The position numbers and the translations under genes were made by a program. Shown piece by piece: positions 53,737 through 62,738 of a stretch of DNA of 64,000 nucleotides (positions within the stretch are counted from its first letter, which is position 1; every line of letters begins with the position of its first letter). The stretch covers positions 5,642,001 to 5,706,000 of the forward strand of contig NZ_AUBJ02000001.1 in assembly GCF_000429185.2 (NCBI RefSeq), in the 5' to 3' direction. The DNA comes from Actinoalloteichus caeruleus DSM 43889 (lineage in GTDB: Bacteria; Actinomycetota; Actinomycetes; Mycobacteriales; Pseudonocardiaceae). The notes under the pieces are model-generated. The model was not told the origin of the DNA, ran no database searches, and worked only from the letters and a program-made list of their open reading frames with translations.

Positions 53737-53742
53737 CATACT
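53737..53742 (+). promoter_or_regulatory. -10-like CATACT for the penicillin-binding protein gene (leaderless)
   Basis: CATACT is followed by CCAGTC and then the GTG at 53749. It matches the 6-nt spacing seen at other leaderless starts in this window. Confidence 0.4.
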
Positions 53743-53748
53743 CCAGTC

Positions 53749-55641
53749 GTGGTGGTCGTCGTTTCCTCCCGGCCGGGACGCCGAGCCGGAACCGTGCTGC
53801 TCGCTGGTGCGCTGTCCCTGACGCTCAGCGGATGTGGGGTGTTCGACTCGGGCCCCGGCCCGGAACAGGCCCTGGCGGACTTCGTGGCCGCGATGGGCGC
53901 CCGTGAGCCGGAACGGGCCGCGGCCCTGACCGACAGCCCGGACGGCGCCCTGCCCACGCTGGAGAGCGTCGACCGCGCGCTGGCACCCGAGGGAGCCAGC
54001 GCCGAGGTGATCGAGGTGCGGGAGACCGACGGGTCCACGCACGCGGATCTCGACATCACCTGGGAACTGGCGGGGGACCGCACCTGGAACTACCACGGCA
54101 CGGCCCGGTTGCGCGAGATCGAGGGGGACTGGCGGCTCGAGTGGGCGCCCTCGGTCATCCACCCCGACTTCGGGGAGCAGCAGACGCTCGCCGTCCGGAC
54201 CGAGGCCGCCCCGTTGCCACCCGTCCTGGACCGTGACGGGCACGTCGTCCTCGATCCCGGCGTGGTCATCTCGGTCCTGCTGGACCCGGCGGCCACCGAG
54301 GAGCAGGAGGGCGACGTCACCGAGGTCGCCACGGTGCTGGGCGACACGCTCAACCGCTTCGACGACCGCATCACCCCGGACTCGGTGCTGGAAGGGGTGT
54401 CCGACACCGAGGACGGCCACTCCTACCTGGTCGCCACCCTGCGTGAGCCCGACTACCACTCCGTCCGGTCCGACATCCACGAGCTCCCCGGAGTGCGCTT
54501 CACCAACCAACCGCGCCTGCTCCCGGTCACCCGGGACTTCGGTTCGCAGATCCTGCCGTCGCTGCGCCGCGGCGTCGAGGAGGCCAACGTCGAGCGGGCC
54601 GGGTGGCGCGTGGTCAGCCTCGACGCGACCGGCGCCGAGGTGAACACCCTGCACCACGAGCAGCCCCGCCCGGCGGAGGCCACCCGGCTCACCCTGTCCC
54701 GTGCCGCCCAGGCGGCGGCCGAGGACGCCGTCGAGCCCTTCGACGAGCAGGCCATGCTGGTGGCCGTCGAGGCGTCCACCGGTCACGTGCTCGCGGTCGC
54801 GCAGAACGCGGCGGCCGACGCCGAGGGCCCGGTCGCGCTCGTCGGCCAGTACCCGCCGGGCTCCACCTTCAAGATCGTCACCGCCGCCGCCGCGCTCGCC
54901 TCCGGGCAGGTGACCGCGGACCGGACCGTCGCCTGCCCGGCCACCACCGCCATCGACGGTCGACTCGTGCCGAACAACGACCGCTTCGACCTCGGGGACG
55001 TGCCCTTCCACACGGCCTTCGCGCGTTCCTGCAACACCACGTTCGCCACCCTCGCCTCCGACATGGAGCCGGACGAACTGGCCGAGACCGCCCGCCAGTT
55101 CGGCCTCGGGCGGGAGTTCGTCATCCCCGGTCTCGCCACCTGGACGGGGCCGGTCCCGGTCACCGACAGCTCCGCCGAGCGGGTGGAGGCCGGTTTCGGG
55201 CAGGGCACCGTCCTGGCGAGCCCCTTCGGGATGGCTCTCGTCGCCGCGACGGTCGCCGCTGGCACGACCCCCACCCCGGTCTTCCTCGCCGAGGACGACC
55301 GGGAACCCTCGGATGCGGCCGGTGCGGCGGCGGGGGGAACGAGCGCCGAGCCGGACGGCCCGTCCTCGGCGGGCCCCGTCGAGGCGCCCTCAGCCCAGGT
55401 GATCGACGCGTTGCGACCGATGATGCGGGAGGTGGTGACCGAGGGCACCGCCACCGAGCTCGCGGGGCTGCCCGAGGTGCACGGGAAGACGGGCACCGCC
55501 CAGTTCGGGGACGGCTCCCGGTCCCACGGGTGGTTCGTCGGCTACCAGGGGGACATCGCCTTCGCCGCACTCGTGGTCGACGGCGGCAGCTCGGCCCCGG
55601 CCACCAAGCTGGCGGGCGACTTCCTGGGCTCCCTCGGCTGA
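53749..55641 (+). CDS. Lipoprotein class B penicillin-binding protein (PBP-lipo type)
   Basis: A 630-residue D,D-transpeptidase cross-linking peptidoglycan. The signal peptide ends at LSLTLSGCGVF (lipidated Cys29). An NTF2-like MecA N-terminal domain follows (ALADFVAAMGAREPERAAAL), then a dimerisation part and the transpeptidase with active-site YPPGSTFKIVTAAAAL (SxxK), FARSCNTTFATLA (SxN) and VHGKTGTAQFGDG (KTG). A Gly/Ala/Pro-rich insert lies between SxN and KTG (~residues 510-545). It matches mycobacterial Rv2864c, which supports septal or polar growth, and sits in the same neighbourhood. GTG at 53749. Confidence 0.95.
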   Translation: MVVVVSSRPGRRAGTVLLAGALSLTLSGCGVFDSGPGPEQALADFVAAMGAREPERAAALTDSPDGALPTLESVDRALAPEGASAEVIEVRETDGSTHADLDITWELAGDRTWNYHGTARLREIEGDWRLEWAPSVIHPDFGEQQTLAVRTEAAPLPPVLDRDGHVVLDPGVVISVLLDPAATEEQEGDVTEVATVLGDTLNRFDDRITPDSVLEGVSDTEDGHSYLVATLREPDYHSVRSDIHELPGVRFTNQPRLLPVTRDFGSQILPSLRRGVEEANVERAGWRVVSLDATGAEVNTLHHEQPRPAEATRLTLSRAAQAAAEDAVEPFDEQAMLVAVEASTGHVLAVAQNAAADAEGPVALVGQYPPGSTFKIVTAAAALASGQVTADRTVACPATTAIDGRLVPNNDRFDLGDVPFHTAFARSCNTTFATLASDMEPDELAETARQFGLGREFVIPGLATWTGPVPVTDSSAERVEAGFGQGTVLASPFGMALVAATVAAGTTPTPVFLAEDDREPSDAAGAAAGGTSAEPDGPSSAGPVEAPSAQVIDALRPMMREVVTEGTATELAGLPEVHGKTGTAQFGDGSRSHGWFVGYQGDIAFAALVVDGGSSAPATKLAGDFLGSLG

Positions 55642-55658
55642 CCCCCGGCGGGAGCGTC

Positions 55659-55871
55659 TCACGTCCAGCGCCGCCAGGGGGAGTGCCGGTGGTTCCTCGC
55701 CCGCTCGACCACCAGTGGAAGGGGAACGGGGGAGGAACCCGTCGACAGGCGTCCCTCCACCTCCTCGCTCAACCCCCGGCAGGTGGGGCAGAGGCTGGTG
55801 GCGTCCAGGGGATCCATCCCGGTGCCGTGGCAGTTCGGGCAACCGGACTTCAGGCCGATCAACATGGGCAC
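55659..55871 (-). CDS. Small zinc-ribbon-like protein of unknown function
   Basis: A 70-residue protein with two CxxC pairs, GCPNCHGTGMDP and SLCPTCRGLSEEV, spaced like a DnaJ-type zinc ribbon. The rest is polar and basic. Starts at GTG 55871 or ATG 55865; the first overlaps the stop codon of the gene before it. It is the last of three small minus-strand genes. It may bind RNA, tRNA or a partner protein; nothing more can be said. Confidence 0.72.
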   Translation of the reverse strand: MPMLIGLKSGCPNCHGTGMDPLDATSLCPTCRGLSEEVEGRLSTGSSPVPLPLVVERARNHRHSPWRRWT

Positions 55872-56146
55872 TACTGTGCCGGAGCCTCGTCCGGGTAGGA
55901 CCAGCGCTCCACCATCGCGGGTTGGTCACCGTCGACCCGGGGCGCGATCAGGTCGCACAGGTGGGAACCGCTCAGCCGGATCATGTCCTCGCCGCAGGCG
56001 ATCAGGTCCCCCACGAGCACCGTCGCCGAGAGCAGGCCCCGGTTGTAGTGCACCCGCACCCGGGTGCCCGGCGCCAGGTTCTCCGGGTCCCGCACCAGTG
56101 CCCACGCGCCGAAACGGCGCCGCCCGGATGGTTCAACCACAGTCAC
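55871..56146 (-). CDS. Small conserved-looking protein, middle gene of a three-gene cluster
   Basis: A 91-residue protein I do not recognise. WALVRDPENLAPGTRVRVHY and LSATVLVGDLIACGEDMIRL suggest a small beta-barrel. Two cysteines (ACGED and SHLCDLI). It overlaps the DUF3263 gene by 14 bp upstream and the zinc-ribbon gene by one base downstream, so all three are one transcription unit. GTG start at 56146. Confidence 0.65.
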   Translation of the reverse strand: MTVVEPSGRRRFGAWALVRDPENLAPGTRVRVHYNRGLLSATVLVGDLIACGEDMIRLSGSHLCDLIAPRVDGDQPAMVERWSYPDEAPAQ

Positions 56147-56414
56147 GGTATCCCCCTCGCCGCCGGGTTCGCGCCACCCGGCGGCGGTCCCGTAACCGGA
56201 GCAGTCGGTTGCACTCGTTGGGCAACGCCGCCATCACGTGCCGCTCGGTGATCAGGCTGTTGATGCCCTGCCAGAACCGGGCACCGGTGACGCCGTACCG
56301 CTCGCGGGCGGCCTGCTCGAGCGAACCCGGGTACCGCCACCAGGATGTCGCGAACCGCACGGCGGCCACCTGTTCCTCAGGATCGTCAGGAGGCCAGGCG
56401 GTAGTCACGATCAC
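56133..56414 (-). CDS. DUF3263 protein
   Basis: A ~93-residue protein with the DUF3263 core: FATSWWRYPGSLEQAARERY, GVTGARFWQGINSLI, MAALPNECNRLLRLRDRRR. This domain, found in actinobacteria and their phages, is a short helical fold that looks like a DNA- or protein-binding HTH; its function is unknown. It starts at GTG 56414 or 56408; the longer frame to 56513 lacks conserved residues. It leads the trio of small minus-strand genes. The C-terminus is Arg-rich. Confidence 0.8.
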   Translation of the reverse strand: MIVTTAWPPDDPEEQVAAVRFATSWWRYPGSLEQAARERYGVTGARFWQGINSLITERHVMAALPNECNRLLRLRDRRRVARTRRRGGYRDCG

Positions 56415-57127
56415 CAGCCTACCCGGGAGTATGACGATCTCGGCATGCCCTGGCGGCGCGTCACCAGCGGCGGACCGGTCCCCGCCTGGCTTCGCGGGCA
56501 CCTCGGTCCACACCGGCCGGAGGGGGCGGCGGCGGGGGCGGCGCGGCCAGCCAGGATGTCGCCGCCGGGTGGTGGGCCGCCCACTTCGCGAGCCCGCCCC
56601 TCCCGCTCGGTCCCGGCCGCCGCCCGGGCACCCCGGACCACGGTGACCACCGCCGGTCCACCGGCGCGGCCCGCCGCGTCGTCGTCACGGGTGAGGCCCA
56701 CCTCGGGCGGTGGACGCCGGCAGTCCGGCACGACCGGGGACCGCGGGACGCCGGACGGTGGACCCGGTCCACTCCCACGGACGCCGGCGTCGGGGGCGCG
56801 AAGCGCTCCGGCCGCCGTCGCACGTCGGTGGCCGGCACCGGGTCCGCACCGGGGCGACCGCGCGCTCGTCGGGTGGGAGCCGCGAGTGGCGGTCGAGGAG
56901 GAGGGCCGGCGGGCGGCCGTGGCCGACGCCTCGACGTGGGGAGCCGCCCCGACGTCCGGTCGGCCGGGGGGACCGGTCGCGGGCGAGGGGTTCGGGACGG
57001 GGGAGCTCCCGCCGGCGCGGCGGCCTCGGGGAGGGCCGGGGGAGCAGCGGTCTCCGGGCACACGGCACCGGGCTCACCACCAGCCACCCCGCCGCTCCCA
57101 CCGGAACCCCCGGCCTACCCTGCCCGT
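56415..57127. other. Gene-poor, extremely GC-rich region
   Basis: About 700 bp between the small-gene trio and the DUF3054 gene. Long open frames exist on both strands but all are Arg/Pro/Gly/Ala/Ser-rich with no recognisable motif. CATACT at 56428-56433 (minus) may be a -10 for the DUF3263 operon, and TACCCT at 57116-57121 (plus) for the DUF3054 gene. No RNA gene was seen. Confidence 0.4.
57116..57121 (+). promoter_or_regulatory. -10 box TACCCT for the DUF3054 gene (leaderless)
   Basis: TACCCT is followed by 6 nt and the ATG at 57128, consistent with a leaderless mRNA. Confidence 0.4.
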
Positions 57128-57517
57128 ATGCCAGCAGACAGTCCCCGGCCGCGGCTCGTCCTCGGTGCCGCCGCCCTCGACGTGACCCTCGTCGTCGTGT
57201 TCGCCGCGCTGGGGCGCCGTGAACACGAGCGGGGAGGGGGGATCGTGGGCGTCCTGGACACCGCGTGGCCCTTCCTCGTCGGGCTGCTCCTGGGGTGGCT
57301 GCTGGTCCGGGCGTGGCGGGCCCCGACGCGACCGCTCCACGGGCTGGGGGTGTGGTTGGCCACGCTGGTGGGCGGCCTGGCGATCCGCGCCCTCGTCCTG
57401 CACTGGCCGCCGCTGTCGTTCGCGCTGGTGGCGGCCGGTTTCCTCGCAGCCTGCCTGGTGGGCTGGCGCCTGGTCGCCTGGTGGGTGTCCGCGCGCGCCT
57501 CGGCGCGGGCTGCGTAG
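57128..57517 (+). CDS. DUF3054 membrane protein
   Basis: A 129-residue protein with four TM helices. The pattern [60 protein letters not shown] and [20 protein letters not shown] is that of DUF3054, an actinobacterial family of unknown function. The ATG at 57128 begins just before the first conserved helix; the frame is open further upstream, through low-complexity sequence. Its stop is 10 bp before map and the two may be co-regulated, although map has its own -10. Confidence 0.92.
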   Translation: MPADSPRPRLVLGAAALDVTLVVVFAALGRREHERGGGIVGVLDTAWPFLVGLLLGWLLVRAWRAPTRPLHGLGVWLATLVGGLAIRALVLHWPPLSFALVAAGFLAACLVGWRLVAWWVSARASARAA

Positions 57518-57520
57518 GGT
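57515..57520 (+). promoter_or_regulatory. -10 box TAGGGT for map (leaderless)
   Basis: TAGGGT overlaps the DUF3054 stop codon and is followed by 7 nt and the ATG at 57528. Confidence 0.45.
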
Positions 57521-57527
57521 TGTCGTC

Positions 57528-58385
57528 ATGCCAGAACGCGCACCCCTGCGACCTGGGAGCATCTCGCCCCGCCGATCGGTCCCCCGCTCGATCGAACGCC
57601 CGGAGTACGTCGACCGACCGTCGCCGGCCCGCAACACCGACCCCTGGGTCCAGCCAGCCGAGGTCGTCGAGCGGATGCGCCTGGCGGGCAAACTCGCCGC
57701 GCAGGCGCGTGAGCTGGCCGGCCGCACGGTGGCGCCGGGAGTGACCACCGACGAGATCGACCGCGTCGTGCACGAGTTCCTGTGCGATCACGGGGCCTAC
57801 CCGTCGACGCTGGGGTACCGGGGCTTCCCCAAGTCGTGCTGCACCTCGCTGAACGAGGTCGTGTGCCACGGCATCCCCGACTCCACCGTCATCGAGGACG
57901 GTGACATCGTCAACGTCGACGTCACCGCGTACCTCAACGGTGTGCACGGCGACACCAACGCGACCTTCCTCGCCGGCGACGTCAGCGAGGAGGCCCGGCT
58001 GCTGGTGGAGCGCACCCACGAGGCGCTGGCGCGAGCCATCCGCGCGGTGCGCCCGGGACGCCAGCTCAACGTCATCGGCCGGGTGATCGAGTCCTACGCC
58101 AACCGCTTCGGGTACGGCGTGGTCCGGGACTTCACCGGGCACGGCATCGGGCGGTCCTTCCACAGCGGCCTGGTCATCCTGCACTACGACGACCCCTCGG
58201 TGGAGACCGTGATCGAGGAGGGCATGACCTTCACGATCGAGCCGATGATCAACCTCGGCACGATCGAGTACGACATCTGGGACGACGACTGGACGGTCAC
58301 CACCCGGGACAAGAAGTGGACCGCCCAGTTCGAGCACACCCTGCTGGTGACCGCCGACGGGGCCGAGATCCTCACCGTCCCGTGA
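57528..58385 (+). CDS. map: Methionine aminopeptidase, type I
   Basis: A 285-residue metalloprotease removing N-terminal Met. The N-terminal ~45 residues ([20 protein letters not shown]) carry the Pro-rich linker typical of actinobacterial MapB-like enzymes. Metal ligands: D in [19 protein letters not shown] (two Asp), H in [13 protein letters not shown] in [10 protein letters not shown], and E in [14 protein letters not shown]. The substrate loop [17 protein letters not shown] is present. Same location downstream of the PBP gene as in mycobacteria. Confidence 0.97.
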   Translation: MPERAPLRPGSISPRRSVPRSIERPEYVDRPSPARNTDPWVQPAEVVERMRLAGKLAAQARELAGRTVAPGVTTDEIDRVVHEFLCDHGAYPSTLGYRGFPKSCCTSLNEVVCHGIPDSTVIEDGDIVNVDVTAYLNGVHGDTNATFLAGDVSEEARLLVERTHEALARAIRAVRPGRQLNVIGRVIESYANRFGYGVVRDFTGHGIGRSFHSGLVILHYDDPSVETVIEEGMTFTIEPMINLGTIEYDIWDDDWTVTTRDKKWTAQFEHTLLVTADGAEILTVP

Positions 58386-58412
58386 GGCCGGGCCCCGACG
58401 GCGGCAGCCCGG

Positions 58413-59801
58413 TCAGGCCAGGGGGAGTTTGAGCAGCGCGTTCTCCACGAGTTCCGGCAACGCCGGGTGGATCCAGTACTGCCGCCGGGGCAGCTCGGTG
58501 GCGGGCAGGCCGAAGCTGATGGCCTGGATCAACGGCTGGATGAGGGTCGCAGCCTCCGGCCCGATCAGGTGGGCCCCGAGCAGTGCCCCCGTCTCGGGGT
58601 CGGCCACCAGCTTGCAGAACCCCGTGGAGTCCTCCAACGCCCACCCGTAGGCCACGTCGCCGTAGTCCTGGACCGCCGTCACGTGCCGGACGCCCCGCGC
58701 CCTGGCCTCCTCCTCGGTCAGCCCCACCGAGGCGACCTGCGGGGAGGAGAAGACGGCGTGCGGCACGTGCCGGTGATCGCTGGCCATCAGGTCGTCCGGG
58801 CACAGCAGGTTGTGCCGGACCACGCGGGTCTCGTGGTTGGCGACGTGCTTGAGCTGGAACGGCGAGCTGAGGTCACCCAGCGCCCAGACACCGGGCAGTG
58901 AGGTCCGCTGGTACTCGTCGACCCGCACCCTGCCGTCCGGGGTGAGGTCGAGCCCGGCGGCCCCCGGCTCCAACAGGTCGCTGTTGGGCACGCGGCCCGT
59001 CGCGACCAGGACCTCCTCCGCCTCCACGGTCTCCTCACCGTCCGGCCCCCACAGGACCAGGCTGGTGACCCCGCCCGACCGGGTCGCCCGCAGCGCGGTC
59101 CGGCCCAGCCGCACGTCCCAGCGCTGGGAGGCGAGCTCGGTGAAGCGGCGGGACACGTCGCCGTCCTCCGCCCTGAGCAGGGCGTCGCCCCGGTTGACCA
59201 CCGTGACCTCCACCCCGAAGGACGAGAACACGTGGGCGAACTCGGCGGCGACGAAACCCCCGCCGAGGATGACCATCCGGGCGGGCAGCTCGTCGAGCCG
59301 CATGACCGTGTCGCTGGTGTGGAAGCCCGCCTCCGCCAGGCCGGGAACCGCCGGCACGAAGGGCCGGCTGCCCGTGGCGAGCACGATCTGGTCGGCCTGG
59401 ATCAGCGTCGACGGCCCCCCGTCGCCCGGATCGACGCGCAGGACCCGTTCCCCGGCGAAGGCCGCAGTTCCCTGGTGGAGCGTGACGTTGGGGCTGCCTT
59501 CCGCCCGGTACTGGCGGCCGCCGGCCGCGATCGGGTCGATGCGGTCGAAGATCCGGTCCCGCACGTCCCGCCACCGCACGCCCCGCAGGGTGGCGTCCAC
59601 CCCGAACCGGGCCGAGTCGGCGGGCGCGGCGGCCAGGTCCGCGGTGTGGACGAACATCTTGGTGGGGATGCAGCCCACGTTGAGGCAGGTGCCGCCGAAG
59701 ACGCCGCGCTCGACGATCGCCACGTCCCAGTCCGCGAAGCGTTCGTCCAGCAGCGAGTTCCCGGAGCCGCTGCCCACGATGATCAGGTCGAATGTCCGCA
59801 T
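58413..59801 (-). CDS. mtr: Mycothione reductase
   Basis: A 462-residue flavoprotein disulphide reductase that keeps mycothiol reduced with NADPH. FAD-binding [15 protein letters not shown], redox pair [21 protein letters not shown]-binding [23 protein letters not shown]-binding VWALGDLSS and the C-terminal catalytic His in [17 protein letters not shown]. These, especially GSGSGN and the length, match mycothione reductase rather than lipoamide dehydrogenase. The ATG at 59801 fits. It is convergent with map and follows the VanZ-like gene by 47 bp on the same strand. Confidence 0.96.
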   Translation of the reverse strand: MRTFDLIIVGSGSGNSLLDERFADWDVAIVERGVFGGTCLNVGCIPTKMFVHTADLAAAPADSARFGVDATLRGVRWRDVRDRIFDRIDPIAAGGRQYRAEGSPNVTLHQGTAAFAGERVLRVDPGDGGPSTLIQADQIVLATGSRPFVPAVPGLAEAGFHTSDTVMRLDELPARMVILGGGFVAAEFAHVFSSFGVEVTVVNRGDALLRAEDGDVSRRFTELASQRWDVRLGRTALRATRSGGVTSLVLWGPDGEETVEAEEVLVATGRVPNSDLLEPGAAGLDLTPDGRVRVDEYQRTSLPGVWALGDLSSPFQLKHVANHETRVVRHNLLCPDDLMASDHRHVPHAVFSSPQVASVGLTEEEARARGVRHVTAVQDYGDVAYGWALEDSTGFCKLVADPETGALLGAHLIGPEAATLIQPLIQAISFGLPATELPRRQYWIHPALPELVENALLKLPLA

Positions 59802-59848
59802 CCGTGTTCCCCGTGCTCGTCGTCCGGGCGGGTCGGGTGACCGCGCCA

Positions 59849-61096
59849 TCAGGTGGAGCCCCCAGGGCCGGTGACGTGGGCCTCCGGGGTCTCCGCGCGC
59901 CCGGCCGGCCGAGCCGGGCGGGAGTCGACAGTGTGCAACCCGCTGAGCAGCCCGGTCATTCCACGGCCACCGGGAACCAGGACCAACGCCACGACGTGCA
60001 GGGCGGCGAGCCCGAGGGCCAGCGGCGCGCCCGGCGCCCATCCGGCCAGCGCCGCCGCGGCCAGGACGCCGAGACCGCCCAGCCCGACGAGCCAGGCGAC
60101 GAGCAGCCGGCCGGCCCCCGGGCGCCGCCGGCCGACGCGGTGGAAGCGCAGCATGACGACGTGCTGCCCCGGGGTACCGCCGGTGGCCAGCAGGACAAGG
60201 AGCACCACCAGCGCGGGCAACGACCACGGCGTCAACGCCGGGAGCAGGACCATCCAGCCGGAGTCGGCGAGCGGCGCGGCGGTGCGCAGCGCCCACTCGA
60301 CGGGCAGCAGCGCCAGGTTGCCGCCCAGCCACATCAGGAGGAGGTCGCAGAGCATGCCCAGCAGACGGCGGCCGGCGGTGACCGGTCGTGGCGCTCCCGG
60401 GTCCGGCACGGCCCGCTGCCCGGGGACCAGTCGCAGCAGGGGTGCCAGCACCACTCCCACCCCGGTTCCCACCGTGTTGGCGATGAGGTCGTCCACGTCG
60501 AACAGCCGGTAGGGGCACGGGTAGACGAACCAGTTCCCGGTGAGCTGGGTGAACTCCACGAACAGCGTCGTCGCCACGCCGATGGCCAGGGTGGCGACCA
60601 CCCCTCGTCGGAACATGTGGCGCAGGAACATCCCCAGGGGCACGAACAGCGCGATGTTCATCGCGAACTGCTGGAAGTCGGCGTCCATGACCACGGCGCG
60701 GAGACCACCCGTGGCGTGGACGCCGGGCAGGCCACGCAGACTCCCCAGGGCCTCGAGCTGTGGTCGCTGGCCGCCGTGGTAGGAGCAGAAGTCGGGTACC
60801 AACGGCGGCATCGGGACCAGGACGTAGGCGACCAGCGCGAGCACGTACACCAGGAACGCGAACGCGAGGGCGGCGTGCCCGACTCCCAACCGGCCTCGAC
60901 GGCGGTACTGGCGGGCCACGTAGGGGACGAACAGGACGATCGCCACGGTGAGGGCGACGCTGGCCGCCATCACGCCCGGCAGCACCCGCACCCCGAGCTC
61001 GCCCACGTCCGGCCCCCACCGCTGTTCGCTCGTTCGTCGTCGTTCGAGACCACGACCAGGGCCGCGCGGCTGTCCGGGTGCGGTGGGCTCGGCCAC
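59849..61096 (-). CDS. VanZ-family/RDD-like membrane protein
   Basis: A ~400-residue polytopic membrane protein. The N-terminal half has a VanZ-like domain: [58 protein letters not shown]. The C-terminal half ([40 protein letters not shown]) resembles an RDD domain. VanZ-like proteins are linked to teicoplanin resistance and cell-envelope processes in some bacteria, but most are of unknown function. The start is uncertain: GTG 61096 is used, with GTG 61006 and ATG 60970 closer to the first TM helix. It probably shares a transcript with mtr. Confidence 0.82.
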   Translation of the reverse strand: MAEPTAPGQPRGPGRGLERRRTSEQRWGPDVGELGVRVLPGVMAASVALTVAIVLFVPYVARQYRRRGRLGVGHAALAFAFLVYVLALVAYVLVPMPPLVPDFCSYHGGQRPQLEALGSLRGLPGVHATGGLRAVVMDADFQQFAMNIALFVPLGMFLRHMFRRGVVATLAIGVATTLFVEFTQLTGNWFVYPCPYRLFDVDDLIANTVGTGVGVVLAPLLRLVPGQRAVPDPGAPRPVTAGRRLLGMLCDLLLMWLGGNLALLPVEWALRTAAPLADSGWMVLLPALTPWSLPALVVLLVLLATGGTPGQHVVMLRFHRVGRRRPGAGRLLVAWLVGLGGLGVLAAAALAGWAPGAPLALGLAALHVVALVLVPGGRGMTGLLSGLHTVDSRPARPAGRAETPEAHVTGPGGST

Positions 61097-61183
61097 CAGG
61101 TTAGGCGGTGACCGAACCCCTGCCGGGACACCGGCCCGCCCGCACCTCGGGTGCGCGGAGGGGGTGTGCTGGGGAACTGGTGG

Positions 61184-61717
61184 TCAACCGCTGGTGGCGT
61201 AGGTGGCGGTCAGCTCGGCCCTGGCCAGTGTGTGGAACGCGAGGTTGAAGGACACCACGGCGAGACTTGCCTCACCGTCGACCTCCAACCGGGGGACGTC
61301 GACCGCGTGCACCACGAAGTAGTAGCGGTGCGGGTGGTCGCCGGGCGGCGGCGCGGCGCCGGTGAAACCGTGGCCACCGAGGTCGTTGCGCACGTGGAAG
61401 GCACCGGCGGGCAGGGTGTCGTCGGACGCGCCCGCGCCGGTCGGGAGGTCGGTGACGTCGACGGGCAGGTTCACCACCCCCCAGTGCCAGAACCCGGAGG
61501 GCGTCGGGGCGTCCGGGTCGAAGCAGGTCACGACGAAGCTCCGCGTCGCCTCCGGGAAACCCCGCCAGCTGAGCTGGGGAGAGGTGTCGCCGTGCGCGGC
61601 GACCTGCGCGTCGGGCAGGGTCTCGCCGTGCCGGATGTCGGAGCTGGTGACGGTGAACGAGCCGACCTCGGGCAGCAGGCGGTAGGGGTCGGGTGCGACG
61701 GGGCGGTCCAGGCCCAT
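61184..61717 (-). CDS. YbhB/YbcL-family PEBP-like protein
   Basis: A 177-residue phosphatidylethanolamine-binding-protein homologue. The anion/ligand site is visible as SPQLSWRGFPEATRSFVVTC, FDPDAPTPSGFWHWGVVNLP, and GFTGAAPPPGDHPHRYYFVV. The family binds phospholipid head groups or kinases in eukaryotes; bacterial roles are unclear. The ATG at 61717 has AAGGA about 12 nt upstream. It is divergent from the SRPBCC gene. Confidence 0.95.
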   Translation of the reverse strand: MGLDRPVAPDPYRLLPEVGSFTVTSSDIRHGETLPDAQVAAHGDTSPQLSWRGFPEATRSFVVTCFDPDAPTPSGFWHWGVVNLPVDVTDLPTGAGASDDTLPAGAFHVRNDLGGHGFTGAAPPPGDHPHRYYFVVHAVDVPRLEVDGEASLAVVSFNLAFHTLARAELTATYATSG

Positions 61718-62029
61718 GTCAGGTGGTCCTTCCTCGTTGTCCGGTGTCACCACCACCGCGCCGAGGGGTCCGGGCTCCACGGGGCCCGGGAGGGCGCGGC
61801 GCGGGGTGGCGGGTCCACAAACGACTGTAGTCAGGGTGGAACCGGTGGGCTGTTCGGGCGAGTTCGCCCGCTTCGCCCGCGAGTGGCGATCGACGTCCTG
61901 GACGCGGCGCCACCGCGGTGCGGCCCCGTCCCCCGGTGGTGAACCGGTGGGGGGCGGTGACAGGATGGTGATCAGGCGGCGCCGGTCCGGCTCCGGTGCC
62001 CGGGCACGACGAGGGGCACGGTCGAGGTC
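61718..62029. promoter_or_regulatory. Divergent promoter region of the PEBP and SRPBCC genes
   Basis: 312 bp. TACAGT on the minus strand (61824-61829) is a plausible -10 for the PEBP gene, with a leader of ~100 nt. No clear plus-strand promoter or coding sequence was recognised. Confidence 0.35.
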
Positions 62030-62470
62030 ATGGGACAGGTCAAGGCGGAGGTGAGCCGCGAGTTCGACAGGCCGGCCACCCAGGTCTTCGCGGCGATGGC
62101 GGACTACGAGGACTCGCGCAGCAGGGTGCTCACCGAGAACTACACCGAGTACGAGGTGCTCAGCGGCGGCCGGGGCGAGGGGACCCGGGTCCGGTGGAAG
62201 CTCCAGGCGACGAAGAGCAGGGTGCGGGACTGCGTCATGAACGTCTCCACCCCGCGTGAGACCCAGCTGGTGGAGTCGGACGAGAACTCCTCCCTGGTGA
62301 CCACGTGGACGGTCGTCGACCTCGGTGACGACCGCAGCCGGGTGACCGGTGTGACGACCTGGGAGGGCGCCGGTGGCGTCAAGGGGTTCTTCGAGCGCAT
62401 CTTCGCTCCCCTCGGCCTCCGGAAGATCCACCAGCGGCTGCTGGACAACGTCGCGGGCTCGTTGTCCTGA
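62030..62470 (+). CDS. SRPBCC-family lipid/polyketide-binding-fold protein
   Basis: A 146-residue START/SRPBCC-fold protein with VSREFDRPATQVFAAMADYE at the N-terminus, RVRWKLQATKSRVRDCVMN in the sheet, and the long C-terminal helix GFFERIFAPLGLRKIHQRLL. Such proteins bind hydrophobic ligands in a cavity; this subtype is common in actinobacteria and without known function. The ATG has GAGG 5-8 nt upstream. Confidence 0.92.
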   Translation: MGQVKAEVSREFDRPATQVFAAMADYEDSRSRVLTENYTEYEVLSGGRGEGTRVRWKLQATKSRVRDCVMNVSTPRETQLVESDENSSLVTTWTVVDLGDDRSRVTGVTTWEGAGGVKGFFERIFAPLGLRKIHQRLLDNVAGSLS

Positions 62471-62738
62471 ACCCGGCCCGGGCTGGCGGGGAGCGCGCCG
62501 GCCCGAGCGCGGCAGGACCAGGCGGACGGTCGTGGCCGGGGAGCGAACCCCTGCGCTCGGCCGTCCGTGGGGGCGGCGGGAGATCCCGGGAGCCCGGCGC
62601 GGTGGAGCGGCCGCGCTGACCGGCCCCCGCGCGTTCGCGGCGGGCCTCGGTCCCCACCGGAGCCCCCGAATCGGGCTCGAGCGGCCGCGCGGGCGGTTAG
62701 CGTGGGGGCACCGGACCACGGCTTGAGGGGACCCGACG

